A stretch of 64,000 nt of DNA. Origin: Nocardia neocaledoniensis (lineage in GTDB: Bacteria; Actinomycetota; Actinomycetes; Mycobacteriales; Mycobacteriaceae). Every line of letters starts with the position of its first letter. The stretch's first letter is position 1. The notes under the pieces were generated by a model that saw only the letters and a list, made by a program, of their open reading frames with translations, was not told the DNA's origin and ran no database searches. Below are positions 8,678-17,376 of the stretch, in pieces. The stretch spans positions 124,001-188,000 of the forward strand of contig NZ_QGTL01000011.1 of NCBI RefSeq assembly GCF_003182135.1. Reading direction: 5' to 3'. The position numbers and the translations under genes are program-made.

Positions 8678-10681
8678 ATGGATTGGCTGATGACCCCGTT
8701 CGAGGTGGCCTTCGTGCAACGGGCGCTGTGGGGCGGACTGCTCGTCTCGTGCGTCTGCGCCCTCGCCGGAACGTGGGTTGTCGTGCGCGGCATGGCTTTT
8801 CTCGGTGACGCGATGGCGCACGGCATGCTGCCCGGTGTCGCCGTGGCCGCACTGCTCGGCGGGAATCTGCTGATCGGCGCCGCGATCAGTTGCACCGCCA
8901 TGGCTTTCGGCGTCTCGGTGCTCGGGCGCAGCAAGCGCTTCGCGCCCGACACCGCGATCGGGCTGCTGTTCGTCGGCATGCTCGCGGCAGGGGTGATCAT
9001 CGTCTCGCGTTCGCAGTCCTTCGCGGTCGACCTGACCGGATTCCTGTTCGGAGATGTGCTCGCCGTGCGGACCGTCGATCTGCTGTATCTCGTGGTGGCA
9101 CTGGTGATCGCGCTGGCGGTGACGGTTCTCGGGCACCGCGCGTTCGTGGCCTCGACCTTCGATCCGCGCAAGGCGCACACGCTGGGCCTGCGGCCCAAGG
9201 CCGCCCAGGTGGCGCTGGTCGGGTTGGTGACGCTGGCGATCGTGGCGTCGTTCCACGTCGTCGGCACGCTTCTGGTGTTCGGGCTGCTCATCGCGCCGCC
9301 CGCCGCGGCCGTGTACTGGTCGGACCGGATCCCGCTGGTGATGCTGATCGCCGCGGTGCTCGGTGGACTGTCCACCGCGGTGGGGCTGCTCGTCTCCTGG
9401 CACGCCGGGACCGCTGCGGGCGCGACGATCGCCGCGGTGGCTGTCGGATTCTTCTTCCTGTCGGCGATTCTCGCCGCGCTGCGTGATCGCTTCGGCGCCC
9501 GCCGGGTCGGCGCGGCCTCGGTGGCCGCGCTCGCGGCGCTGCCGCTGGTCGGGTGCGGATCGGGGGAGACCGCGCCGGTGGTGGAGGAAACTCCGCACGG
9601 GTTCGTCGCCGGCGCCGAGGAGATGCCGGAGGCGCAGCACCGGTTGATCGTCGCCGACGCGCAGACCGGCGCGGTGCGCGTCGTCGACCTGCTCGGCGAG
9701 AAGGTCACCCCGGTCGACCTGGAAGGTGCTCTGCCCCAACCGGATTCGGCCGCCGGGTTGCGGCTCGCCGGCGACGGCCGGTTCGGCTACGTGTCCGTGG
9801 GCGGGCGGCTCGCGGTCGTGGACAGCGGTGCGTGGACGGTCGATCACGACGATCACCGGCACTACTACGCCGCGCCCATCCGCGCGATCGGCACCGTCGA
9901 CACGCCCGCGGCGGTCGTCGCGGCGCACAGTGACCCGGCGCTCGCGGCGGTGGTGCTCGACGGCGGGCAGTCCCTCGTCTTCGACCGCGCCGCACTGGAT
10001 CAGGGCGAGGTTCGCGAACCGCGTCGCGTCGAGGGCATCGCCGTGCCGTATGCCGAACGACTCCTCGTGGCCGACGGCAGCGGACGTGTCGAGGCCCGTG
10101 GCCGCGACGGAGCCGCCGGGCGGCCCCTGACCGAGTCCTGCCCGCAGCCGCGCGGCCAGGCGGTGACCCGGCGCGGCGTCGTCTTCGGCTGTGCCGACGG
10201 CGCACTGGTGGTGGCGCAGCGTGACGGCGAGCTCGTCGCGGAGAAGATCGCCTACCCGGCGCCCACCGCAGACCGCGCCACGGCCTTCACACACCGACCG
10301 GGTAGCACGACGCTGACCGCCCTCGCCGGCCGCGACGGTGTCTGGACGCTCGACATCAGGAAGAAGACCTGGACCAGGACGGCCGTCGTCGATCCGGTGG
10401 CGGTGAACACCGCGGGTGAGGGATCGCCGGTGCTCGTCGCCACCCGCGACGGCGTGGTGCACGGTCTGGACCCCGAAACCGGCGCGGAGACAGCCCGTCT
10501 CGCGCTGCTGTCCGCCCCGGTCGACTCCGTCGCGGCGATCCGGGTGGACCCGGATCGGGCCTACGTCAACGACTCCCGCACCCGCACCGTGCACGAGATC
10601 GCCTACAACGACAATCTGCGCGCCGCCCGCGCCTTCCCGCTGGACATCGCGCCTTCGCAGATGGTGGAGACCGGACTGTGA
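8678..10681 (+). CDS. aztB: Zinc ABC transporter permease AztB fused in frame to an AztD-like lipoprotein beta-propeller
   Basis: A single open frame of 667 residues. Residues 1-268 are a cluster-9 metal permease: many hydrophobic helices, GMAFLGDAMAHGMLPG, SFHVVGTLLVFGLLIAPPAAA, ending FFFLSAILAALR. A basic stretch (RDRFGARR) follows directly, then a hydrophobic segment and a lipobox ending at Cys293 (LPLVGC). The rest (~375 residues) is a repeated beta-strand, propeller-like domain. It shares the motif CPxxxGxA...VVxGCxxGALV with the AztD protein two genes downstream and has a His/Asp-rich DHDDHRHYY. In known Azt systems the permease and chaperone are separate. No in-frame ATG, GTG or TTG sits at the junction, so translation as one chain is likely. 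It overlaps aztC by 4 bases (GTGA). Confidence 0.85.
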   Translation: MDWLMTPFEVAFVQRALWGGLLVSCVCALAGTWVVVRGMAFLGDAMAHGMLPGVAVAALLGGNLLIGAAISCTAMAFGVSVLGRSKRFAPDTAIGLLFVGMLAAGVIIVSRSQSFAVDLTGFLFGDVLAVRTVDLLYLVVALVIALAVTVLGHRAFVASTFDPRKAHTLGLRPKAAQVALVGLVTLAIVASFHVVGTLLVFGLLIAPPAAAVYWSDRIPLVMLIAAVLGGLSTAVGLLVSWHAGTAAGATIAAVAVGFFFLSAILAALRDRFGARRVGAASVAALAALPLVGCGSGETAPVVEETPHGFVAGAEEMPEAQHRLIVADAQTGAVRVVDLLGEKVTPVDLEGALPQPDSAAGLRLAGDGRFGYVSVGGRLAVVDSGAWTVDHDDHRHYYAAPIRAIGTVDTPAAVVAAHSDPALAAVVLDGGQSLVFDRAALDQGEVREPRRVEGIAVPYAERLLVADGSGRVEARGRDGAAGRPLTESCPQPRGQAVTRRGVVFGCADGALVVAQRDGELVAEKIAYPAPTADRATAFTHRPGSTTLTALAGRDGVWTLDIRKKTWTRTAVVDPVAVNTAGEGSPVLVATRDGVVHGLDPETGAETARLALLSAPVDSVAAIRVDPDRAYVNDSRTRTVHEIAYNDNLRAARAFPLDIAPSQMVETGL

Positions 10682-11715
10682 GTACGAACCACGAAACACC
10701 TTCCGGTCCACCTCTGCCCGCTATCGCGCGCTCTCGCCGAGTACCCCGGCGGTCAGGGGACGGTCCGCCGAAACGCGGTGCGGCACAGGCCCGCGTGCGT
10801 GCCGTGCTGGCGGCGGCCGTGGTGATCCTGGGCATCGTGCCGTTGATCGCCGCGTGCTCGGGCGACGGTGACCGTTCCGGAATCGTGGTCACGACGAACA
10901 TTCTCGGGGATCTCACCAAGGCGGTCGTCGGCGACGCGGTCCCGGTGACCGTCCTCATGCAGGCGGGCACCGACCCGCACTCGTTCGGGATCTCCGCCCG
11001 CCAGGCCGCCGAGATCGAACGCTCGGCGCTGGTGGTGCACAACGGCCTCGGGCTGGAAGAGGGCATCGCCCGGCACGTCAGGGCCGCGAGCGAGGCGGGG
11101 GTGCCGACGCTGGCCGTGGCCGAGCACGTCGACCCGATCGACTACACCTCCGACGAATCGGCGGGCAAGCCGGACCCGCACTTCTGGACCGACCCGCAGC
11201 GGGTGCGCAAGGCGGTCGAGGCGATCAGGACGGCCGTGCTCGCCGAGGTCGACGGCGTCGACGAGACGGCGGTGCGCGCGTCGACCGACCGCTACCTCGG
11301 CGAACTCGACCAGCTGGACCGCTGGATGACCGACCGCTTCGCCGCCGTCCCACCCGAGCGCCGGAATCTGGTCACCGACCACCATGTATTCGGCTACCTC
11401 GCACAACGTTTCGGCTTCCGGGTGATCGGGGCCGTGATCCCGAGCGGCACCACCCTGGCCTCGCCCAGCGCCGCCGACCTCGACGGCCTCGCCTCGGCGA
11501 TCCGGGCGGCGGGCGTGAGCGCCCTGTTCGCCGATTCCGCCCAGCCCGACCGGCTTTCGCGCGTGCTCGCCGAACACACCGGCCTGCGCGTGCAGGTGAT
11601 CGGCCTGCACACCGAGTCGCTCTCCGAGCCCGGCGGCGGCGCGGACACCTATCTGGAGATGGCGCGCACCAACACCGAGGCGATCGCCCGTGGTCTGTCC
11701 GGGCCGACACCGTAG
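10678..11715 (+). CDS. aztC: Zinc-binding lipoprotein of the ABC transporter, AztC type
   Basis: A cluster-9 (A-I) solute-binding protein of 345 residues. After a basic N-terminal extension and a hydrophobic segment, a lipobox ends at the Cys of PLIAACSGDGD. Mature-domain motifs are VVTTNILGDLTKAVVGD, AGTDPHSFG, PDPHFWTDP, TDHHVFGYLAQRFGF and FADSAQPDR; the three His and the Asp are the expected zinc ligands. No long His-rich loop like that of ZnuA is present, which fits AztC, which obtains zinc from AztD. An internal GTG just before the hydrophobic segment (VRAVLAAAVV) would give a more typical signal peptide and is a plausible alternative start. Confidence 0.88.
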   Translation: MSTNHETPSGPPLPAIARSRRVPRRSGDGPPKRGAAQARVRAVLAAAVVILGIVPLIAACSGDGDRSGIVVTTNILGDLTKAVVGDAVPVTVLMQAGTDPHSFGISARQAAEIERSALVVHNGLGLEEGIARHVRAASEAGVPTLAVAEHVDPIDYTSDESAGKPDPHFWTDPQRVRKAVEAIRTAVLAEVDGVDETAVRASTDRYLGELDQLDRWMTDRFAAVPPERRNLVTDHHVFGYLAQRFGFRVIGAVIPSGTTLASPSAADLDGLASAIRAAGVSALFADSAQPDRLSRVLAEHTGLRVQVIGLHTESLSEPGGGADTYLEMARTNTEAIARGLSGPTP

Positions 11716-11740
11716 TTCACGCAGCAGAATGGAGCAGTAC

Positions 11741-12892
11741 ATGCACAGGTCACGGACCGCCACCGTGGTGGCCATCGCCGCGATGGTCGCCCTGAGTGGT
11801 TGTGGCGCCGACGATTCCGGCACCCACGAGCACGAGCACACGCCGGGCGCCGAACCGGTCGCGCTCACCTACGACGGCGGCATCTACGTCCTCGACGGTG
11901 CGAGCCTGGCACAGCAGGGCGAGGTGAAGCTCGACGGCTTCAACCGGCTCAACCCGGCCGGCGACGAGGACCACCTCATGGTGTCCACCAAGGACGGCTT
12001 CCGCGTCTTCGACGCCTACGACCGCGAATTCACCGGCACCGACTTCCCGGCGAGCAAGCCCGGCCACGTCGTGCGGCACGCGGGCAAGACCGTCCTGTTC
12101 GCCGACGGCACCGGCGAGGTCACCATCTTCGACTCGGACAAGGTGGGCGGCAAGCCCGAGACCGAGGTGTACCGCGCGGCCGCCCCGCACCACGGCGTCG
12201 CCATCGAACTGAGCACCGAGCAGCTGATCGTCACCCTCGGCACCGAGGACAAGCGGGTCGGCGCCGTCGCGCTCGACGGCGCCCGCAAGGAGATCGCGCG
12301 CAACGAGGACTGCCCCGGCGTGCACGGCGAGGCTACCGCCCAGGGCGAAGCCGTGGTGATCGGCTGCCAGACCGGCGCGCTGGTCTTCCGCGACGGCAAG
12401 TTCACCAAGGTCGCCAGCCCCGACGCCTACGGCCGGATCGGCAACATGGCGGGCAGCGAGGTCTCGCCGATCGTGCTGGGTGACTACAAGGTCGACAAGG
12501 ACGCCGAACTCGAACGGCCGCAGCGCATCTCGCTGGTGAACACCGCCGACGGCTCGTTGCGCCTGGTCGACATCGGCACCAGCTACACCTTCCGCTCGCT
12601 GGGCCGCGGCCCGGCCGGGGAGGCGCTGGTGCTCGGCACCGACGGCAAGATCCATGTCATCGACCCGGTCGCGGGCACCGTCACCCGGACCATTCCGGTG
12701 CTGGGTACCTGGCAGGAACCGCTCGACTGGCAGGACCCGCGCCCCGCGCTGTTCGTGCGCGGCGGCATCGCCTACGTCTCCGACCCGGCCGCCAAGCAGG
12801 TGCACCGGGTGGACCTGGCCGAAGGGAAGGTCACGGCCAGCACCACCTTGGCGGCAGCTCCGAACGAGATCAGCGGCGTCGCCGGACACTGA
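11741..12892 (+). CDS. aztD: Periplasmic/extracytoplasmic zinc chaperone AztD, lipoprotein beta-propeller
   Basis: A lipoprotein of 383 residues with signal peptide MHRSRTATVVAIAAMVALSGC and a His-rich N-terminus (HEHEHTP) typical of AztD. The remainder is a propeller of short beta-repeats (GIYVLDGASL, GFRVFDAYD, GEVTIFDSD, GALVFRDGK, GKIHVIDPVAG). In the AztABCD system AztD stores and hands zinc to AztC. The CPGVHGEA...VVIGCQTGALV segment is shared with the propeller fused to the permease, so the two are paralogous. The ATG at 11741 follows a GGAG element; an in-frame ATG at 11729 is less likely. It is the last gene of the azt operon. Confidence 0.85.
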   Translation: MHRSRTATVVAIAAMVALSGCGADDSGTHEHEHTPGAEPVALTYDGGIYVLDGASLAQQGEVKLDGFNRLNPAGDEDHLMVSTKDGFRVFDAYDREFTGTDFPASKPGHVVRHAGKTVLFADGTGEVTIFDSDKVGGKPETEVYRAAAPHHGVAIELSTEQLIVTLGTEDKRVGAVALDGARKEIARNEDCPGVHGEATAQGEAVVIGCQTGALVFRDGKFTKVASPDAYGRIGNMAGSEVSPIVLGDYKVDKDAELERPQRISLVNTADGSLRLVDIGTSYTFRSLGRGPAGEALVLGTDGKIHVIDPVAGTVTRTIPVLGTWQEPLDWQDPRPALFVRGGIAYVSDPAAKQVHRVDLAEGKVTASTTLAAAPNEISGVAGH

Positions 12893-12899
12893 TCCGGAT

Positions 12900-12935
12900 C
12901 AGCGCGCGTCGGTGGGAACTCGCTGACGCGCGCTG
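12900..12935. terminator. Stem-loop after the azt operon
   Basis: An exact 11-bp inverted repeat (CAGCGCGCGTC and its complement) surrounds a 14-nt loop eight bases after the aztD stop. There is no T-tract, which is common in high-GC actinobacteria. It also lies downstream of the convergent serine hydrolase gene and may serve both strands. Confidence 0.6.
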
Positions 12936-12992
12936 TCGCCGGATAAAGGCAGGCGTCGACGGTGCCCGGCCGATCGCGCGCCCAGCCGACCG

Positions 12993-14189
12993 TCAGCGCG
13001 CGCAGCGCAGAAGGGCCTCGCGCAGGTTGCGGCTGCGGACGTCGTCGAGGATGGCCATGCCGAGGCGGTTCATGCTGTAGCCGAAGCCGAGTCCCGTCGT
13101 GGGGTCGGCGAAACCGAACGAGCCGCCCAATCCCGTGGTGCCGTAGGCGCGCTTGTCGGAGCCGAAGCGGAAACTGCCGCGCGACTTGCGGAACCCCAGG
13201 TGGTAGCGGCTCTTGGTGTGCAGCACCAGATCCTCGGCGGGCACGTCGTCGGCGGTGTCGGCCGCCGCGAGCCGATCGAGCACCTCGTCGGTGATCGGCA
13301 GCGCGCCGGTCCGGCCCGCCGCCGCGCCGTACACGCGAGCCAGCGCGCGGGCGTTGCCGACGCCGTTCATGCCGGGCCACTCGATCTCGAGGAACTCCCG
13401 GCGGGCCGCGCGGGCCGGTGCGCCGGGACGCGGATTGGTGAGCGCGGCATAGGAGAGGCCGCGCTTGGCGTAGACCTCGGCGCCGATCCGCACCGGGATG
13501 TCGGCGAGCTCGTAACGCAGGATGTCGAGCCCCTTGGTCGCCGACAGCTGCGCGACCCGCTCCATCGGTTCGGTCGCGGGCAGTCCGATGAACAGGTCGG
13601 CGTCGACGGGTTCGGCGATCTCCTCGGCGAAGAATCGGCCGAGGCTGCGGCCCGCCGGATCGACGCGGCGCAGCAGCTCGCTCTGGTACAGCCCGAGCGT
13701 GAGCGCGTGATAACCGTGCCGGGTGCCCGGTTGCCAGGCGGGCTTCTGCGCGGCGAGCACCGCGGCCAGCGCGTCCCGGTCGGTGAGTTCACCCAGCTTC
13801 ACGATCCGGTCCAGGCCCGACAGCCCGGCCTGATGATCGATCAGCTGCCGCACGGTGATCCGTTCCTTGCCGTGCTCGGCGAACTCCGGCCAGTACCGGG
13901 CCACGGGCTCCTCGTAGTCGAGCAGCCCGTGCGCCACGGCGGCGGCGATCGCGAACGCCGACATCCCCTTCGACGAGGAGAAGACCGGCACGATCGTGTC
14001 GCGCTCCCACGCCACCTCGCGCTTGCGGTCGCGGTGCCCGGCCCACAGATCCACCAGCGGCTCGTCACCGGCGTAGACCGCGACGGCGGCGCCTATCTCG
14101 GCGTGGTGGGTGAAGTTGCGGCGGAACGCGTCGGCGACAGGGCCGAAACCGGCCGCCACGTCGCCGTGGATCGATGGTGCGGGACTCAT
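12993..14189 (-). CDS. Serine hydrolase, class C beta-lactamase/EstB-like
   Basis: A protein of 398 residues of the beta-lactamase-related esterase family. The SxxK nucleophile motif is in PVFSSSKGMSAF (residues ~75-80), followed by LIDHQAGL and the Tyr motif in RHGYHALTLG. The C-terminus (GLGGSFGFADPTTGLGFGYSMNR) is the usual closing segment with HTG-like GLGGS. No signal peptide is seen, so it is probably cytoplasmic. Family members are esterases or peptidases more often than antibiotic-resistance enzymes; the substrate is unknown. It lies head-to-head, 39 bp apart, with a second, distantly related serine hydrolase. Confidence 0.85.
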   Translation of the reverse strand: MSPAPSIHGDVAAGFGPVADAFRRNFTHHAEIGAAVAVYAGDEPLVDLWAGHRDRKREVAWERDTIVPVFSSSKGMSAFAIAAAVAHGLLDYEEPVARYWPEFAEHGKERITVRQLIDHQAGLSGLDRIVKLGELTDRDALAAVLAAQKPAWQPGTRHGYHALTLGLYQSELLRRVDPAGRSLGRFFAEEIAEPVDADLFIGLPATEPMERVAQLSATKGLDILRYELADIPVRIGAEVYAKRGLSYAALTNPRPGAPARAARREFLEIEWPGMNGVGNARALARVYGAAAGRTGALPITDEVLDRLAAADTADDVPAEDLVLHTKSRYHLGFRKSRGSFRFGSDKRAYGTTGLGGSFGFADPTTGLGFGYSMNRLGMAILDDVRSRNLREALLRCAR

Positions 14190-14228
14190 GGTGACCACGA
14201 TCGTAGCGGCGTCTCGTACGCTGCCGAT

Positions 14229-15044
14229 ATGCGCTCGTTCGAACAGGTACAGCACTGGCCGGCCGCCAACGCCGCCGCCGCGGTCGTCACCGCCGACGGC
14301 GTGTCGACCACCGGCGACACCGCGCTGGTGTTCCGCCTGGCCTCGGTCACCAAGCCGCTCGTCGCCTACGCCGCCCTGGTGGCCGTGGAGGAGGGCGCGG
14401 TCGAGCTCGACCAGCCCGCCGGCCCGCCCGGCTCGACCGTCCGGCACCTGCTCGCCCACACCTCCGGCGTCGCCTTCGCCACCCCCGAGGTGATCGCCAA
14501 ACCTGGCGCACGCCGCATCTACTCCAGCGCCGGTTTCGAACTGCTCGCCGACTTCCTCGCCGCGAACACCGGCATCGCCTTCCCCGCCTACCTGCACGAG
14601 GCGGTGTTCGAACCGCTCGGTATGCGCGACGCGGTCCTCGACGGTTCCGCCGGGCACGCCTGCCGCGCCTCGATCGACGATCTCATCCGATTCGCCACCG
14701 AGTTGCTGACACCCCGATTGATCTCTCAGCAAACTCTCGACGAGGCGACCTCGGTGCAATTCCCCGGCCGCGACGGCATCCTGCCCGGATTCGGTTCCCA
14801 GCGCCCCAACGACTGGGGACTGGGATTCGAAATCCGCGACGGGAAAACCCCGCATTGGACCGGCGACGCCAATTCCGCGCGCACCTACGGGCACTTCGGC
14901 CAGTCCGGCACGTTCCTCTGGGTCGACCCCGCAATTCGGGTGGCGACGATCGCGTTGAGCGACGAGAATTTCGGGGACTGGGCCCGCGCGGCGTGGCCGA
15001 AATTCAGCGATTCCGTGATCGCAGAGACACACAACACGCTGTGA
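14229..15044 (+). CDS. Compact serine hydrolase, beta-lactamase-related
   Basis: A short (271-residue) beta-lactamase-superfamily protein. SVTK in FRLASVTKPLVAYAALVAVEEG is the SxxK motif, RHLLAHTSG follows, and YSSAGFELL carries the Tyr motif. GHFGQSGTFLWVDP near the C-terminus replaces the KTG box. No signal peptide is visible. It is shorter than the family norm (350-400) but contains all core elements. It is divergent from the neighbouring serine hydrolase and shares a 39-bp promoter region. Confidence 0.83.
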   Translation: MRSFEQVQHWPAANAAAAVVTADGVSTTGDTALVFRLASVTKPLVAYAALVAVEEGAVELDQPAGPPGSTVRHLLAHTSGVAFATPEVIAKPGARRIYSSAGFELLADFLAANTGIAFPAYLHEAVFEPLGMRDAVLDGSAGHACRASIDDLIRFATELLTPRLISQQTLDEATSVQFPGRDGILPGFGSQRPNDWGLGFEIRDGKTPHWTGDANSARTYGHFGQSGTFLWVDPAIRVATIALSDENFGDWARAAWPKFSDSVIAETHNTL

Positions 15045-15145
15045 AGTAACACCCGCAACACCGAGCACTTCAGTACACTCGGGCCACGCCAGTCCGACGG
15101 GTCGTTGGGGAAGACGCTCCTTGTCGAGGCTGGAGGTGTTGTGTA

Positions 15146-15682
15146 GTGCGCGCATCGAGTCAGTTCGCTGATGCGACGGCGGGTGTGGTCTACATCCACT
15201 CATCGCCCGCCGCGTTGTGCCCGCACGTCGAATGGGCGCTGTCCACCGCGCTCTCCGCGCCCGCGAAATTGCGCTGGACCGTGCAACCCACCGACGGACA
15301 ACTGCGCGCCAGCAGTGATTGGATCGGGCCGGTCGGCACCGCGTCCCGGATAGCCCAATCATTGCGCGCCTGGCCGGTTCTGCGCTTCGAGGTGACCGAG
15401 GACCCCAGCGAGGGCGTCGACGGCGAGCGCTACAGCTTCGTCCCCGCGCTCGGCCTGTGGCACGGATCCACCGGCGCCAACGGCGATGTGATGCTGGGCG
15501 AGATGCGATTACGTGCCTTACTGCAAGCCGCCAGGGAACTCGGCGGTCACGGAACCTACGACCTGTCCGCCGAGATCGACCGCGCGCTCGGCACGGCATG
15601 GGACGACGATCTCGAGGCCTACCGCCAGGGAACCGACTGCGTCGGAGCCGAAGTCACCTGGCTGCGCCGCGACGTGGGCTGA
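15146..15682 (+). CDS. DUF3145 family protein
   Basis: A conserved actinobacterial protein of 178 residues (MRASSQFADATAGVVYIHSSPAALCPHVEWAL, and later EVTEDPSEGVDGERYSFVPALGLWHG). The family is near-universal in the mycolate group, yet its biochemical function has not been defined. The GTG start is supported by a strong GGAGGTG site about 8-14 bases upstream. About 100 bases of leader precede it, holding the promoter. Its stop shares the palindrome TGATCA with the stop of the convergent GNAT gene. Confidence 0.85.
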   Translation: MRASSQFADATAGVVYIHSSPAALCPHVEWALSTALSAPAKLRWTVQPTDGQLRASSDWIGPVGTASRIAQSLRAWPVLRFEVTEDPSEGVDGERYSFVPALGLWHGSTGANGDVMLGEMRLRALLQAARELGGHGTYDLSAEIDRALGTAWDDDLEAYRQGTDCVGAEVTWLRRDVG

Positions 15683-16285
15683 TCAGCCGCCTGCCGCACC
15701 GGCGCCTGTCTCGGGGATCTCCTTCGCCCAGCACATGCCCCGGCCCGACTCGCCGGGCGTCTGACGCTCCCGCGGGCCGATGCTCTCCAGCCGGTACCCC
15801 AGCCGACGCGGCACCGCCGCACTGCGGAGGTTGGCGGCGTCGCACCGGATCTCGAGGCGGGTGATGCCGGGCAGCGCGCCACCGAGGGTGGTCAGCGCGC
15901 CTGCCGCGCGGGTGATGATGCCGCGGCCGATGTGGTCGACGTGGCACCAGTAGCCGATCTCCAGCGTTCCCGGGCCCACACGGTCGTGTAAGCCGATCGC
16001 GCCGAGTGCGGCGCCGTCGCCATCGAAGATGCCGTAGGTGAAACCGCCGTCGGGCGTGGGCCAGTGGGCGACCTGCCGCTCGTGCTCACCCCGCAACGTG
16101 TCGAGTTCGGGTGGCTCGGCCGCCCAGGGCATCCACCGGTGCAGATGCTCGAACGACCTGCTGAGCGCCGCGAACTTGGCGGCCAGATCATCGGGTTGCC
16201 AGCGGCGGATCACCATGTCACCGAGCACGATCCGTTCCGGCGGGCATACTCCCGGTGGCAGCGCTGGGGGCGGCGTCGGGTCCAT
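15683..16285 (-). CDS. GNAT family N-acetyltransferase (RimJ-like)
   Basis: A protein of 200 residues with the GNAT fold typical of RimJ/RimL-type acetyltransferases. It has MVIRRWQPDDLAAKFAALSRSFEHLHRWMPW at the N-terminus and GAIGLHDRVGPGTLEIGYWCHVDHIGRGIITRA as the acetyl-CoA-binding region, then LRSAAVPRRLGYRLE. It probably acetylates a protein N-terminus or small amine; the target is unknown. The frame stays open upstream on the minus strand, so a start up to ~55 residues earlier cannot be excluded; the ATG before DPTPPPALPP is preferred. Confidence 0.85.
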   Translation of the reverse strand: MDPTPPPALPPGVCPPERIVLGDMVIRRWQPDDLAAKFAALSRSFEHLHRWMPWAAEPPELDTLRGEHERQVAHWPTPDGGFTYGIFDGDGAALGAIGLHDRVGPGTLEIGYWCHVDHIGRGIITRAAGALTTLGGALPGITRLEIRCDAANLRSAAVPRRLGYRLESIGPRERQTPGESGRGMCWAKEIPETGAGAAGG

Positions 16286-16486
16286 CTCCCCAGCGTGACC
16301 GACCGTCCGCACCTGCCGCAACGCGATTTCGGCGTGGGTCTCCGCTGTCACCGTGGTGCGGCGACGACTGCGGGGATTCTGGGCCGTGGAACGCCGGAAG
16401 GAGACGCGGCGCGCCGCCATGTCTCGCTGCCGGTGCGGGTTCGGGGCACACACGGGCCGACCTGTCCGCGCGGCATCGCCGTCCGC

Positions 16487-17296
16487 CTAGGTGAACCGGG
16501 ACGCGTTGGCGGTGGCCCAGTCCGCGAAGATGGTCGCGGGACGGCCGGTGATATCGGGGACGCTGGTCAGGGGAAGGGTCTCGGGGGCCGGGTTGTAGTC
16601 GGTGAGAACGTTGTCGACGTACCAGGTCGCGGTGTCGCCCATGGTGGGGGTCAGGGCGGCGATGGTGTCCTCGCGGGACGCGCGTTCGAAGGCGAGGTCG
16701 CGGCCGAGGGCGGTGGCGAGGTGCCGGACGAGATCGATGCGGGACAGGATCTCCGGGCCCGCGAGGGACAGGGCGCGGCCGCGCAGGCTGTCGTCGAGCA
16801 GCGCGACGGCGGCGACGGCGGCGATGTCGTCCATGGCGATCGGGGCGGTCGCGGTGTCCGGATGCGGTTCGCGGATGACCCCGGCCTCGCGGATCTGATG
16901 CGACCAGGTCAGCGTGTTCTCCATGAAGTCGGCGGGCCACAGGTGCGTCCAGGCCGGCCCGCTGTTCTCGACCGCGGTGCACACCGTGCCCCACCAGCTC
17001 TCCGGCTCACCCGACAGGTCCACCACGTGACGCACCCCGGCCGCGGCAGCCAGCTCCAGCACCTCCCCGACGTTGTCGGGAGTCGGCGCCAGATACATCC
17101 GATCCACCCCGTCGAACGCGGCGGGCAACGTCTCCAGCCGGCGCAGATACCCCTCGGCCACTTCCACGCCCTCCGGCAGCGCGGCTTTCCGCGGATTCGT
17201 CGTGAGCGCCCGCACATCGGTGCACCCCGCCGCGACCAGATGGTCGACCACCTTGCGCCCGATATTCGCGGTTGCTCCGGTCACCAGAACGGTCAT
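16487..17296 (-). CDS. NAD(P)-binding NmrA/SDR-like protein
   Basis: A protein of 269 residues with an N-terminal Rossmann motif (MTVLVTGATANIGRKVVDHL) and the atypical-SDR NmrA-like layout (RALTTNPRK, VDRMYLAPTPDN, VVDLSGEPESWWGTVC, WTHLWPADFMENTL). There is no classical YxxxK catalytic pair. It could be a redox-sensing regulator or an NAD(P)H:quinone reductase-like enzyme; context does not decide. A region of ~200 bases without evident features separates it from the GNAT gene. Confidence 0.82.
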   Translation of the reverse strand: MTVLVTGATANIGRKVVDHLVAAGCTDVRALTTNPRKAALPEGVEVAEGYLRRLETLPAAFDGVDRMYLAPTPDNVGEVLELAAAAGVRHVVDLSGEPESWWGTVCTAVENSGPAWTHLWPADFMENTLTWSHQIREAGVIREPHPDTATAPIAMDDIAAVAAVALLDDSLRGRALSLAGPEILSRIDLVRHLATALGRDLAFERASREDTIAALTPTMGDTATWYVDNVLTDYNPAPETLPLTSVPDITGRPATIFADWATANASRFT

Positions 17297-17376
17297 CTGT
17301 GTCCTCCAGGTCGGTCGATGGGCCACCATTCTGCCCACCCGATCGGCCGCTCCGCACATGCCGATTTTCGGTGCGG

